Shown here piece after piece: positions 21,513 to 34,617 of a DNA stretch of 64,000 nt (its first letter is position 1; every line of letters begins with the position of its first letter). The notes under the pieces were generated by a model that did no database searches, was not told where the DNA came from, and saw only the letters and a list, made by a program, of their open reading frames with translations. This stretch comes from Nemertoderma westbladi (lineage: Eukaryota > Xenacoelomorpha > Nemertodermatida > Nemertodermatidae). Location: contig JAUCBJ010000937.1 in assembly GCA_032718475.1 (NCBI GenBank), positions 1 through 64,000 on the forward strand, in the 5' to 3' direction. The position numbers and the translations under genes are program-made.

Positions 21513-22664
21513 ATGCAGACTGCAGGACATACTGTAGGCCTTACTGCACATACTATTATAGGCCATGCTGGGAGAGATAGAGTAGGCGATAGGGTAGCGC
21601 GAACGACGGGATTAAACCCGGAAGTCGCGGAGTACATACCGGTAGGTAGGCGAGAGGTAGGTAGGCCTATATCGGTACAGCAGCATGACTATAATACACA
21701 GGGACATAACATATATCCAGGGGAGGGGGGAGTTATTGGAGATAGATGTATGGGCCCCAATGTATTAACATCAACCCCAGTACCAAACATACCGGCCGGG
21801 GGGGGACAGGGTGACATTCCCCCATCACAATATCGACAATATACCCCGATAGGAGCAAGAACATCGAACTCCCTGGACGAGAACAGGTCGTGCGGGCAGT
21901 CACTACCACACGCGGCTATACAGGGGACTGCTAGTCCACAGTTAGCTGGTAGCAGGGCCACACCGTGGCGGGGACAGGAAGAAAATAACACCAAAAATAA
22001 ACACAATCCCAATATACCCAGTAGGCCGAGTCTAGACAATCGAAACATTAAATCGGTACATATAAACCTAAGCGCGATACGTGAAGGACTATACAGGAAA
22101 CGCTATAATCCAGGATTCCAATGTCAATTACATCGGGACGGAACCCATAAGACCAGGAGTTGCAAGTACTGGCAAGCGTTGCCCAAACGAGATCGTGTAG
22201 CCTACACAGACGCAAACGGACTATGTCATCGATGTGTGGTAAAAGGACACAGATCCGGAGAGTGTTGGAAAGGGAGAGGATGTGAAAGGACTAAACCAGG
22301 GGCAGAGAAGCCCATTAGCAAACATAAGGGAGTCGGGAAAGTAGAAGGAGGCGTGTTGCATACACACGCAGGACGGACACAGTACGAGGGGGCATTGCAC
22401 GGGCAGACACCATGTGTACCAAGGAACGAGCGGGGGTCGTCGAGGCCTTTAATGCCAGCGCACATACGAAGGGGGAGGCTAGCGGAGGTAGTGTCGAAGA
22501 GAGTGTGGCGAAGAGTTAGAGGACGTATAGGAGGGCAGCGGGAGAGTGCCTACTGGAAGAAGGGGCACCTGAGAGTTTTTAGTCGTCCAAAGTTTTGGAC
22601 TGAGGGGGGTGGGAATGAGGGCGAGACGCCCTTCCCACGCACAAAATATAAAATAATTATTTAA
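21513..22664 (+). CDS. Gag-like ORF 2 with two zinc knuckles
   Basis: The ORF encodes 383 residues in the same frame as ORF 1. Around residue 205 (22110-22290) it has a knuckle of form CX2HX4HX4C (CQLHRDGTHKTRSC) and then a canonical CX2CX4HX4C knuckle (CHRCVVKGHRSGEC), separated by the KYWQALPKRDRVAY segment. This arrangement is typical of the nucleic-acid-binding end of BEL/Pao Gag proteins. No protease, RT or integrase follows; the frame ends at 22664 and the hairpin array begins soon after. The first ~200 residues are Gly/Pro/Asn-rich. Confidence 0.72.
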   Translation: MQTAGHTVGLTAHTIIGHAGRDRVGDRVARTTGLNPEVAEYIPVGRREVGRPISVQQHDYNTQGHNIYPGEGGVIGDRCMGPNVLTSTPVPNIPAGGGQGDIPPSQYRQYTPIGARTSNSLDENRSCGQSLPHAAIQGTASPQLAGSRATPWRGQEENNTKNKHNPNIPSRPSLDNRNIKSVHINLSAIREGLYRKRYNPGFQCQLHRDGTHKTRSCKYWQALPKRDRVAYTDANGLCHRCVVKGHRSGECWKGRGCERTKPGAEKPISKHKGVGKVEGGVLHTHAGRTQYEGALHGQTPCVPRNERGSSRPLMPAHIRRGRLAEVVSKRVWRRVRGRIGGQRESAYWKKGHLRVFSRPKFWTEGGGNEGETPFPRTKYKIII

Positions 22665-23860
22665 TTAAAAATAAGAAAATAATTAAATAATAGAGTAGGT
22701 AGAAGTTAGGTAGTAAGAGAGTTAGTTAGTTAGTTAGTTAGGAGGTACGTAGTACCGAGAGAGTTAGTTAGTTAAGAGGGTACGTAGTACCGCTAGTTAG
22801 AGTAAGAGTTAGAGGGTACGCAGTACCGTTAGTAAGAGTAGAGTTAGAGAAGTTAGTTAGAGAGGGTACGTAGTACCGCTAGTTAGAGTAAGAGTTAGAG
22901 GGTACGTAGTACCGTTAGTTAGTAGAGTTAGAGTAGTGAGAGGGTACGTAGTACCGCTAGTTAGAGTAAGAGTTAGAGGGTACGTAGTACCGTTAGTTAG
23001 TGGAGTTAGAGTAGTGAGAGGGTACGTAGTACCGCTAGTTAGAGTAAGAGTTAGAGGGTACGTAGTACCGTTAGTTAGTGGAGTTAGAGTTAGTTAGAGG
23101 GTACGTAGTACCGTTAGTTAGAAAGAAAATAGTAGCAGTAGAGGGTTGTGGGCACCGTAAGCGCCACGTAGAAAGTAGTAAGCAGAGTGGTTGTGGGCAC
23201 CGCAAGCGCCACGTAGTTAGAGTTAGTAGGGAATGCGTTGAACTTAGTGGGGCACGGGCGTGATGATGTGTTTGATGTAAGAGCAGGGTATGTTAATTAG
23301 GGTGGGTGCCGGGCACAAGAGGTGCCGGGCACAAAAAGAGTTAGTAGAGTTAGAAGGTGCCGGGCACAAGAGGTGCCGGGCACAAAAAGAGTTAGTAGAG
23401 TTAGAAGGTGCCGGGCACAAGAGGTGCCGGGCACAAAAAGAGTTAGTAAGAGTTAGTAGAGAGTTAGTAGAGTTAGTAAGAGTTAGTAGTAGTTCACATG
23501 ATTAATGTACCCACTCTGCCGGCATTCAGAGCGTCACGTGTAGGCGAGTAGACGTAAAGGGAGTAGATGCAAAGGAGGTAAGTTAGAGATAGAGTAGAGT
23601 AGCAGAGAGGGCACATAGGGTGCCAGGTAGTAAAGTTAGAGATAGAGTAGAGTAGTAGAGAGGGCACATAGGGTGCCAGGTAGTAGAGTTAGAGTGTTAG
23701 AGGTAGTAGAGAGGGTACATGGGGTACCAGTGAGTAGAAGAGTAGAGACGGGCACGTAGGGTGCCAGGTAGTAAAGTTAGAAAGTTAGAGGCTTTAGTTA
23801 GAGCCAGAAGTAGTGAGAGTTAGCGGAGAGTAGAGTTAGTAGTTAGTAGAGTTAGATAGT
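22665..23860 (+). repeat. Array of about 20 short hairpins with changing stems
   Basis: Perfect short inverted repeats are spaced by AGTTAGAGTTAG-like linkers. They are GGTAC-GTA-GTACC about ten times (22743-23115), GTGGGCACCGTAAGCGCCAC-like twice (23148-23215), GTGCC-G-GGCAC about six times (23304-23430), and GGCAC-ATAGG-GTGCC, GGTAC-ATGGG-GTACC and GGCAC-GTAGG-GTGCC from 23608 to 23775. The stem changes from T-A to C-G on both arms together. No long ORF is present. Confidence 0.85.
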
Positions 23861-24269
23861 TAGAGTTAGTAAGCAGTAGGTAGATGGTATGATAGCACAG
23901 GGGTAGCATTAGAGATTAGGGCCTTAGGGAGGGCAAGAGAGATAGCGAGAGGTGGTATGGAGATAGTGTGGAGAGAGTGTGGGCGCAATTCAAGCGTGGG
24001 GGGGGGAGAAGTGAGAGGAAGAGTGAGGGACAGGGAAGTCCAAGAGTTAGAGCAAGAGAGGAGAGGAAGAGTAGAGTCAGGGCGAAAGTGTTGGGGAAAC
24101 AAAAGTTGTGTGGGAGAAGCGCACGATCGGCCCGACACGAAACGCCAGAGGGTAGCAATATCATACCCATAGGGAGCGGCCCGGAAAGCCGGCTCCGAAA
24201 GAAAATAACCCACCCCACACCCGATACTAGATCGGGATCCAGCGGAATTGTAGCGCACTTTTTTGGTGG

Positions 24270-24298
24270 ATGCTATCTTCTCACCGGGAAGATAGCAT
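24270..24298 (+). promoter_or_regulatory. Perfect 11-bp hairpin abutting the polypurine tract
   Basis: ATGCTATCTTC at 24270-24280 is exactly complementary to GAAGATAGCAT at 24288-24298, with a 7-base loop. It ends immediately before the G-rich tract that precedes the 3' LTR. Confidence 0.85.
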
Positions 24299-24307
24299 GG
24301 GGGGGAG
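24299..24307 (+). promoter_or_regulatory. Polypurine tract
   Basis: GGGGGGGAG lies directly before the TG of the 3' LTR, the expected place for the plus-strand primer of LTR retrotransposition. Confidence 0.88.
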
Positions 24308-24854
24308 TGTTAGCTTATCCAATTCCGCTAACATGAACCCACAAAGTAAGCCGTTGAGCAATATTGGGAGCACGAGGTTGATTACCAATCAACCTCGTGT
24401 CACCCCAGTAAACGGGGACAATAGGCCCCAAAGGAGACACACACAATAAGGGTCAGGGGCCAAACCCCTAACAGAGAGAGAACAACAGGGGCAACGGGAA
24501 ACACACCAGGGAAGGTGAAAGGGCGAGAAGTGGGATATTAGCCAATGGGGGGACAGCATCGACTAGGTACAGTAATATGGCCAACTGTGCAGTACATATA
24601 TTACCTGTTGGTGCTTCCCTATTCAGTCAGTTTACTCAGTCAGATCAGTAGGGTGGAACGGTGACTTCTATCACCGTCCGCTACCGCCATCATACTTATC
24701 TACCGGTAACCGTGTCATACTATACTATATATATCAACTATATTATACCTTATACATATAACCGAACACCAGAACTCTTTTACCTTTCACACACGGCGGG
24801 GACGCGTAGATAGAAAACCCAACGGATAAACCGGGATCCGTAGATCCCGTCACA
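24308..24854 (+). repeat. 3' LTR
   Basis: It matches the 5' LTR except for two base changes that I can see (CACGAGG versus CACAAGG, and AGTAATATGG versus AGTACTATGG). In this copy the 13-bp stem at 24371-24383/24387-24399 is perfect, with the loop ACC. Confidence 0.96.
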
Positions 24855-24859
24855 CAATT

Positions 24860-26984
24860 TGTTCGTTAGTTTATATCATTCTAGATGAATTACAATCCCA
24901 GTATTTGTCAGATTTGTACAGTACCAATTATACCTTAATTTTTAACATGCATGAGTATGTAAGAGTATGTATTGACACTCGCGAAATGATAGGTGAGCAT
25001 TGCAATTAATTTAGTAAAAGTTTAGTACGGTACAATATGTACAGTATTCCATATTCTCAGTGAATCATGCATTCGTCTTGCAAGCTTACCGCTTTAGTTG
25101 TATGATTCAACTTATCATGATTTTTTGTATTGGGTACAATCTTTCAGATCGTAGGTGTGGGTGGGTGTAGCGGTGTGGGGTAGGGTAGTGGGTTGGTGTA
25201 TGTTGATTTTACGTTCATTTTCGTCGGAGAGTGGGAGTGGGAGAGGTGTTGAGTTGGGGCAGTTCCGCGGCAATAATAATACTGCCTCTCAATAAAGAGA
25301 CCCCCTTTACTGCTATCAGGGCGCGTTGTTCGACAGAGCCCCGTCAGCAAAAACAGCCAGTACCGCAAGTCGGTGGGGTTGACTTGTTGACGAGAGGCTA
25401 TTTACAGGCGCATCGGTCAACCATTACTGACCCCTGATGATGTAACTATATCTATAATAGTTGGGTGATGTCCCTCCACCTTTACAGTTAGTTAGTTGGT
25501 TGTTTATTGAACTCGCTGACACAGAAAGCAAATTAACGCACAATATAACAAATTAACCTAATTTTAACCATAAGACATGATCGCGGTTTTCAGTAAAATC
25601 AGTCGCCTTTATTTCCTATTTATTTTTATACTTAAATCTTTATTCTTAAAACCTCCGTTATAAACCGGTTAAATAGGCAATTTAAATAGAAATATTACGA
25701 TTACACAATCACAAAAGCTTTAGTACGATATTAGCCAAATCTAGGGGTATGAGTTTTCCGGAAATGTTTTTTCAAGTAAATTTCCAAAAAGTATACTTTT
25801 AGGGAAAAAAAAGAACAAAAAATTGAATTGAGTGAATACTTCCTTCACCCGTATTTATGACCACAAGAGCCAATACCCCGAACCACCTCAACACCACTAA
25901 GAAGGAATCACTTGTTTCTAGTGTTTACTCTACTTGTGTCTTCCTTTGTGTTTTCAGAATGTGTATAAACTGGCAAAAAACCAGTCGAAGTAAAATTATG
26001 AAAGATTTAAATTTGAAAATGTGTTAATTTCTGAAATTGCGTTTAAAAAAAAACAAAACATAGTTAATAATTAAATTGACAAAACACAAAGTGACACTCT
26101 GGGAGTGCATGTCAACTTATTATTACTATTTATGTAATTAATAAGAGAATAGTTAGTTCTGTAAATATTTACTATTAAAAGTTTAAAAATTTACTTTATA
26201 TAATAAATTAATAATAATAGCCGAAAAAGTGCCTATGAAATTCCCTAACCTTTCCTGAATCGTATCCCTAGCCAAACCCTACAGTTTATAATTAGCAAAT
26301 TATGAGTAATGGAAATAATTAAATGTCATTCATCTCTTACACTATTGTGAAGAACCTTACATATTGCCGCAAGTACACTACGTGAACACAAATGTAAAAA
26401 AAGTAAAAAAAACGGTTATTATGCACAATATCACAAAATGCAAGGGGAATCTATTTCACAACTAAAAGGCAAAATTACAGTGAAAATATTAGAAACGCTA
26501 ACTGAAAAAACTGTAAGTTTAAATCACAACGAAATTATTCAACAAATAAATGGCCGAACGAATATTTAAACGATGGGATTTAATCGTATCGAATTATCTC
26601 ACAAATACCTACAGTACCTCTCGCACGCATTCTCGTTACACGTTGAAAACAATAAAATTTACAGTTTTAGAAGTTTTTAAAGATTTTAGATAGGTAAGTT
26701 ATAGGCAAACCAAAAGAAGGTTTCTTTTCTATATTTCGGGCTCTTGGGGATCAATGAGGCTGCCTTTTTACAATTAATGCACAGAAATTACGCGGCATAG
26801 AGTCATAAATAAAGCAAATGGCAACAATATAATAGTTTTTCTAGAAAGACTTCGCACATCCATTGCCTCGTTAAAATCATATTTTAATCAGAAATTGAAT
26901 TAAAAATATTAAATTTATATGCGGTGAGACACTGAGACAGGGGTGGGGAGCATGACGCAAATCTGAGTTCAAATACTAATTAAG
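24860..26984. other. Intergenic stretch, no supported gene
   Basis: AT-rich sequence. A moderately GC-rich part at 25150-25440 has two short opposing ORFs without recognisable domains. No RNA gene or clear repeat seen. Confidence 0.5.
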
Positions 26985-27060
26985 GGAAAGGAGAAGGTAA
27001 CAGTGGCGCGTCAATATAACCAAAACAATAAACTAAGGTCAATATGATGCGGTCTGCTAC
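26985..27060 (+). repeat. Dispersed repeat with AACCAAAACAATAAAC core
   Basis: GGGAAAGG, then CAGTGGC, then AACCAAAACAATAAAC (27018-27033) and AAGG.CAATAT. The same order of words occurs at 41368-41440 and 62262-62330, and the core alone on the minus strand at 29423-29438. Confidence 0.75.
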
Positions 27061-27245
27061 AGCCTTCCACAATAACGGGACAAAATTATTACGTGTTTGG
27101 TTTATTGAACAAAGTGTGATTAATATATTTTGTCACAATTGTCACGTCACCTACAGACTTACACACGTCTACATCCCCTAGGTTCATTTATGAACGCCCG
27201 GCTTCGCTCTGATCCCACGAGACAACCAAAACAATACACCGAGAT

Positions 27246-28268
27246 TCACACAGGATTCATTCCAACAGCAACTCGTAACTGTTCAAATATGAAGAAAGTA
27301 ACAATTGTATGCGGACCAATACGTGCCCAGTTGGGAATAAAACCCTTGTATAAACCGAAAAGTCCTTCAGACTGAATAGTCTTAACGAAGCAATGCATTC
27401 CGGAGCTGTAAACCAGCGGGGAGACAACTCCTTTCCGTTGCTTCATATATCTTGTTTTCACTACATCGATAGGGCTGGTAGTGGCTGCGCACGCCAACCC
27501 GGCGAACATGCTGCACACGATATGCAAGGCAACGCCTTCACGCATTAGTCCCGCGTTGAGGATAGTATGTTTCGTGTGATCGTAGGTGGGTATCTGGGTG
27601 GCCGTGAGTACGGCAGCGCGCTGCACCGTAGGCCCAATACCACGGTACAACGAACGGATCCCGCCTTCCCGGGTATAAATCACATAGAACGCGTGGAAAG
27701 TGTTTCGGTACGGGAGGGGTGCGTCCCCTATACGGTGACTCTGGTAACGAACTTTAACTAAGTCGGTCGGAGTAGCTAAACTACTCCCGATAGCCCCTGA
27801 AGTAGCCCCCGCGAGCAGTTTCTTCCATAGCGGCGTATGAGCCACGTCTGTGGCGCCTAGGAATCGTTTTAAAGGTTCATAGGCCCCTAGACGTATCGTG
27901 CTATACGAACCCTCCCTCATTAGCGACGGGAGCAACCCTTTATAGAGACCGAGGAAACCTTCTTCCTTTATTATCCTTGCGGCACCGCGCAACATGCCCC
28001 GGTAGTATCGTTCGCTTAACGCGGTTCGCAGTCCCTGTTTACGATGACCCGACAGTTCGTTGTCCAGTTGCATTCGCACTTTTATTACGTCTATAGGGTT
28101 GGTAATGGATGCGGCGCTCATATTAGATATTCCTGCCAGTAGGAAGCGAAGTGCGTCGCTCTCGACTTGTTCCGGCATAATGATAATGATGTCGTGGATA
28201 GAAAGAGGGGAGACACCGGAGACCTGTTGTTTGGTTAACCAGTTAGCAGGCAATAAGGGGCTGTCCAC
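27246..28268 (-). CDS. Mitochondrial carrier (SLC25 family), intronless
   Basis: The protein belongs to the six-helix carriers of the mitochondrial inner membrane. Three repeats are evident, each with the family signature PX(D/E)XX(K/R): NPIDVIKVR (about residue 57), TPTDLVKVR (about 165) and SPIDVVKTR (about 263), and each repeat ends with a GLYKG/SLYRG-type segment. The general look is that of the uncoupling protein/dicarboxylate/SLC25A14-A30 branch, but the substrate cannot be read from sequence alone. The ORF has 340 codons; the second Met (MPEQVESDAL, residue 31) gives about 310 residues, the usual family length, so it may be the true start. There is no intron, unusual for animal SLC25 genes. 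An AATAAA on the coding strand at 27101-27106 suggests a 140-bp 3' UTR. Confidence 0.93.
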   Translation of the reverse strand: MDSPLLPANWLTKQQVSGVSPLSIHDIIIIMPEQVESDALRFLLAGISNMSAASITNPIDVIKVRMQLDNELSGHRKQGLRTALSERYYRGMLRGAARIIKEEGFLGLYKGLLPSLMREGSYSTIRLGAYEPLKRFLGATDVAHTPLWKKLLAGATSGAIGSSLATPTDLVKVRYQSHRIGDAPLPYRNTFHAFYVIYTREGGIRSLYRGIGPTVQRAAVLTATQIPTYDHTKHTILNAGLMREGVALHIVCSMFAGLACAATTSPIDVVKTRYMKQRKGVVSPLVYSSGMHCFVKTIQSEGLFGLYKGFIPNWARIGPHTIVTFFIFEQLRVAVGMNPV

Positions 28269-28765
28269 AGACCATAATCACGAATCAACTCGCGAAAGGG
28301 TACCAGAAACCAAGGCAACAACTGTACTGCAATCAATCAAACAACTATTTGCGTCCCACTGTAGGTTCCACCCCAAATAATCAGGAATATTTCAAGCGGC
28401 GTGTATGTAGGCGTGGGCGACCTACTGTACTCTATACATAAATTCTAGGTAAACTACATGAAAATTATTTATAGACATTTTTTATAAATAAGGCTAAGGC
28501 ATCGCAAGCAACTAACTGGCACACAATTACAGAAATAGAACGCAATTTAGCGAATACAGAAAAAACAATAGCATTTTATAACAGTAGTCGTGTACAGTAG
28601 GCCTACTACCTGTACCAATGATAAATACGACAAACAGTTAGATATCGATTTTCAAAATTCGACTGTATTCGAACTCACACTCGAACTGGATTTAAGCCAG
28701 TTCCGAAATGTTTGAACAAGAACAGGAAAGACGTTTAGGCACATACAGCAGTACAACACAAAAAG

Positions 28766-29017
28766 CCAATTGGGGTGTCGTTTCAGCCTTCCCATAGGGT
28801 TAATGCTAAATTAATATTGAAAAATTAGTGCCTGTCTAGGCTAGAACGCTAGAAGTAACAATTTTACTGTAAACTGTGTTCCTAAATTAAATTTAGTTTA
28901 TTGCTTTGGTTTGAAAAGCCTGCCATTATATAACCTGCTACTTCCTAATTAAAAGGCACCTTAAGTGGTGAAATTAAGTTAATATGTTAAAATAGGCTGA
29001 AACGACACCCCAATTGG
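28766..29017. mobile_element. MITE-like element, 252 bp with 23-bp perfect inverted ends
   Basis: The sequence starting CCAATTGGGGTGTCGT at 28766-28788 is exactly complementary to 28995-29017. The interior is AT-rich and non-coding. I see no convincing target duplication (flanks AAAAAG and TAATAT), so the superfamily is unknown. Confidence 0.75.
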
Positions 29018-29384
29018 TAATATACAGTAGAGTGTAAGAGGTTCTTGCTTGGTAAATGAGATATACTGAATAGTAGGATTACCATGATTCTTCCCGGTTC
29101 GGTGTACAATAATATCCCTTCGCTCCATAAAACGCAGTTCTGAAAGTAAATTCAAACTGTCAATGACAAATGTGGAGATGATTCTTATGTTAAATGTCTT
29201 ACCCTAGTGTTTATTAGTTTAATATTCTTATATAAAGTGCCACTAAACTTACAAACGATAATTCTCAGAAAATCGCCCAGCGAAGAAAACCAGTATTTAA
29301 CTTTTCGGTCGACTTTTCATTGGAATTTTATATATGAAAATTTTTTATTTTTTTTAATTTATCTTTATAAGTGTTTTATAGCGC

Positions 29385-31322
<1,938 letters not shown>

Positions 31323-32324
31323 TGAATCTTTAGTTATTAGTTATTCGTAATATCGTAAAGGCTACAGTTGTGAACCCTGCCACATGAAGTTATTTCCACA
31401 TAATATACTGCATCATAAGTAGAGTACTACAGTACACTGTATATGCAGGCCTATTGACTGTCTATACTGTAAATACTGTATAATTAATATGATATTGATA
31501 TTGATATTGATTTATTGGTGACGGGACACATAATAGATAACATTTAAGTTGGTATAGACCGTTAGCAATCATACAATTGTTATAGATACAGTACGATATA
31601 TTTTTGTTATGAATTAAAATCAGTATGGTATGAAAAATATATGAACAGTACATCTTGCGCGAGATATATCGATAAAATTTTCACTTAATGGGATAGCCAC
31701 ATGAGGCGGACCTCGTTTCCATGTGGGTCCCCGTCAATATTACTGTAATATTGACTATGTAAACCAATTCTCCAGGGCAGAATATGTGAAATTGCTTTAA
31801 ATTTTATTTTTATTTTATTTTAAACTTTAAATTTAAAATTTATTCGCCGTCACCCACCCCACAACAATTCATTTACAATATCTGAATTTCTGTCTCATGC
31901 AACTAGTCACAAGGACTTCTATGCTCTATTTTTAACAAATACTGTACATCCTACAGTAGGCTACATGATTTTATCGTTGTAAAATCAAAAGTCTCAATTT
32001 AAATAGAAAATATTTCCTACATAATTACTGGCAAATCTGGTTTATATACAGTATTCCTTGAAAACCATCATTATTATTATTATATATACAGTATATAAGG
32101 GAAGGGAACGCACAGTTTATTATATTACAATCATATAAAGCCTTCACAGTGATAATAATGCAGGTGTTTTTAGTTTTTATGTTTACTCAAGGGTAAATCT
32201 AGGCCTAGTAAAGATAATAATTTTCCTCAGGTTTACTGTATAATGTTTGCTATATGTTAAAAGAAAAGTATAATTTTTATTATATTAGAAGCATATAACT
32301 TTAGATTGATCATAGTCTCCTTTA
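31323..32324. other. Upstream region of the PAN-fucolectin gene; no other gene
   Basis: AT-rich. A short ATTGATATTG run at 31490-31512 and a C-rich word at about 31850. No promoter element can be assigned with confidence. Confidence 0.4.
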
Positions 32325-34027
32325 CTACTAGGATCGGCATGCTGCATTGCAGCTGCATTTTTAAGAATGCTGTGCCGGCTTGTCAACAAAATTGCACCGC
32401 CACAACTCCCTATCACCCATGAAATTTGCTAGATCATCCGCATCTTCAAGGCCAGTGTCCTTTAAGATGCGTCTCAAGAAAGTCATGGGCTGTCCACCAT
32501 GCTTATTCACTCCATGAGGCTGCCAAAGTACAAGATTATGCACTGGCTGGTCCTCACTGCGAAAGCAATGTCCTGCAAAGCGGAGGCGATTTTGTTCTAG
32601 TGTCAAGCTTGGGTGAACCAATGAGACACCTCCAATGTTATATAGTGTCTGGTTGGAGATGTGTGCATTGTACTTGACACAATGAACCCGGCGTAGGATT
32701 CTTGTAAATGTGTCATCCAGAGATTTGTTGTCCTCAGCAGTTAGAGCCCATCATGGACTCCCGTAGAGGAGTACTGGAACTACTGCTGCTCTAAATAATC
32801 GGACCTTAAGTTTCCGATTAATTCTCGGTGACTTCCAAATCCTGGAAAGCCTATTCAAGGCTGCCCATGCCTTTCCCTTACGTATTCGAAGGTCCTCACC
32901 TGACTTCCGGATCCATGATCCCAGGTAACAGAAGTCGTCCACATGCTTAAGCATACCATCCTTTGAGCTTATGCTCATCCGATCACAGACTTGCTGAGGA
33001 CTTTCAAAGTTAACTGTCAAAATTTTGATCTTTCTGGAGTTAATAAAAAGACCAACACTAGAAGCAGCATGTTCTAATGAGCTGAGGAGCCGTTGGGCTC
33101 CCTCTAATGATTCTGAGAGTACTCCTAAGTCATCAGCAAAGTCTAGATCAGTTAGGTACTTGGCAGGATTTCCTCGACTTCTGGAGCCCGTAGGTGGAGT
33201 TATCATCACCCCATCATCATTATGATGATCTAAGGACATGCGTAGAACATAGTCAACCACAATAATGAACAAGAATGGTGCAAGTGTGTCTCCTTGGAGG
33301 ACGCCCCATAACACTTCAAATGGTTCTGCATCACCGTCAACAGTAGACACAAATGTTGTCGAACCATCGTATACTGATCTGATTGCTGCAATAATTTCAT
33401 CAGGAATCCCATATAATGAAAGTATACTGAACATACGTGAGCGAGAGACTGAATCAAAGGCCTTGAAGAAGTCAACAAAGATAACAGCCAGATGCCTGTC
33501 TTTCTTTTTTGATAATTCTTCAATTATCCTTCTAAGTGCCAAAATGGGCTCCATGGTCCCACGACCTTTACGGAACCCATTCTGATTTCCACGGAGCAGT
33601 CTCTCAATGGGATCCCTGATGCGATTTAATAGAATCATATTGTATAGCTTTGCAGCAATCGAGATTCCCCGAAAAGAACCATAGAGTGTTAGGTTGCCCT
33701 TCTTGGGAACTGGCACCAACTTATTTGTTTTCATTTCTTGTGTGACTCTTGTTGTTCGGTACATGTCTACTATGATGGGATAGATGAGCTTTAAACACTC
33801 AGGTATTTTAAAGACCTCAGGGGGAACACCATCTATTCCACTGGCACGATTGGTCTTAATGCTCTTTGCAGCAGCCTTCACTTCTGCAAAGGAGATATCG
33901 CCAATGGGAATATCTGGGAGTACAGACTCAGACACTTTTACTTCTATAAAGTTCTAATAAGTACCCTGTCATTATTGAGGAGCTTTTCAAATTGGGCTTT
34001 CCAACCATTGAGGCGATCGGCTGGTGA
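32325..34027 (-). pseudogene. 5'-truncated RTE-like LINE, copy A
   Basis: The minus strand encodes the RT and C-terminal part of the LINE that is full length at 55.3-59.0 kb: DGVPPEVFK, GNQNGFRKGRG, IFVDFFKAFDS, GVLQGDTLAPFLF and DLDFADDLGVLS. The frame runs from about 33935 to a premature TGA at 32751 (a Trp/Cys-region codon PCW is changed to P-stop) and then continues in frame to 32361. Near 33950 small deletions break the frame. The 3' end reads GATCCTAGTAG on the minus strand. TCTCCTTTA flanks both sides (32316-32324 and 34028-34036), a probable 9-bp target duplication. Confidence 0.88.
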
Positions 34028-34120
34028 TCTCCTTTAACATAGTCTCTCCCTTTGTCTCTCCCTTTGTACAGTAAGTTGGGTCGAATGAAGAGTGGCTAGA
34101 CTAGACAGGTAATTAACCAC

Positions 34121-34585
34121 GTGGAGGTCCGATTATTTAGAGCAGCAGTAGTTCCAATACTCCTCTATGGGAGTCCATGCTGGGCTCTAACTGCTGAGGA
34201 CACCAAATCTCTGGATGGCACATTCACAAGAATGTTACGCCGGGTTCATTGTGTCAAGTACAATGCACACATCTCCAACCAGACACTATATAACATTGGA
34301 GGTGTCTCATTGGTTCCCTCAAGCTTGACACGGGAACAAAGTCGCCTCCGCTTTGCAGGACATTGCTTTCGCCGTGAGGACCAGCCAGTGCATAATCTTG
34401 TACTTTGGCAGCCTCATGGAATGAATAAGCATGGTGGACAGCCCATGGCTTTCTTGAAACAAGACACTGTAAGGACACTGGCCTTGAAGATGCGCATGGG
34501 TTATAGGGAGTTGTGGCGGCGAAATTTTCTCGACAAGCCGGTACAGAATTCTTAAAAATGCAGCTGCAATGCAGCATGCCGATCC

Positions 34586-34616
<31 letters not shown>
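34121..34616 (+). pseudogene. 3' fragment of the RTE-like LINE, copy B
   Basis: The plus strand encodes the C-terminal ~145 residues (VRLFRAAVVPILLYGSPCWAL, TFTRMLRRVHC, HNLVLWQPHG) with a small deletion near the end, then the common 3' end GCAGCATGCCGATCC and a (TAG)9 tail at 34585-34616. It lies head to head with copy A, only ~90 bp away. Confidence 0.88.

Positions 34617-34617
<1 letters not shown>

Larger units (their letters stand above)
18150..24859 (+). mobile_element. Young LTR retrotransposon with Gag-like ORFs and no visible pol
   Basis: Two 547-bp LTRs (18155-18701 and 24308-24854) begin TGTTAG and end GTCACA, and the element is flanked by the 5-bp target duplication CAATT at 18150-18154 and 24855-24859. 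I see only two base differences between the LTRs, so it inserted recently. The interior holds a coiled-coil Gag-like ORF, an Asn-rich low-complexity segment, repeated Gly/Arg-rich modules, a protein with BEL/Pao-style zinc knuckles, a 1.1-kb hairpin array and a G-rich polypurine tract. No reverse transcriptase, integrase or protease motif is visible in about 5.6 kb of interior. It thus looks non-autonomous, comparable in concept to gag-only LTR elements (TR-GAGs) described in plants. The class (BEL/Pao) is inferred from the knuckles only. Confidence 0.93.

Noticed and set aside
32325-34616. Twin-priming 5' inversion of one LINE
   Set aside because: Both halves keep their own 3' ends, so these are two separate insertions.
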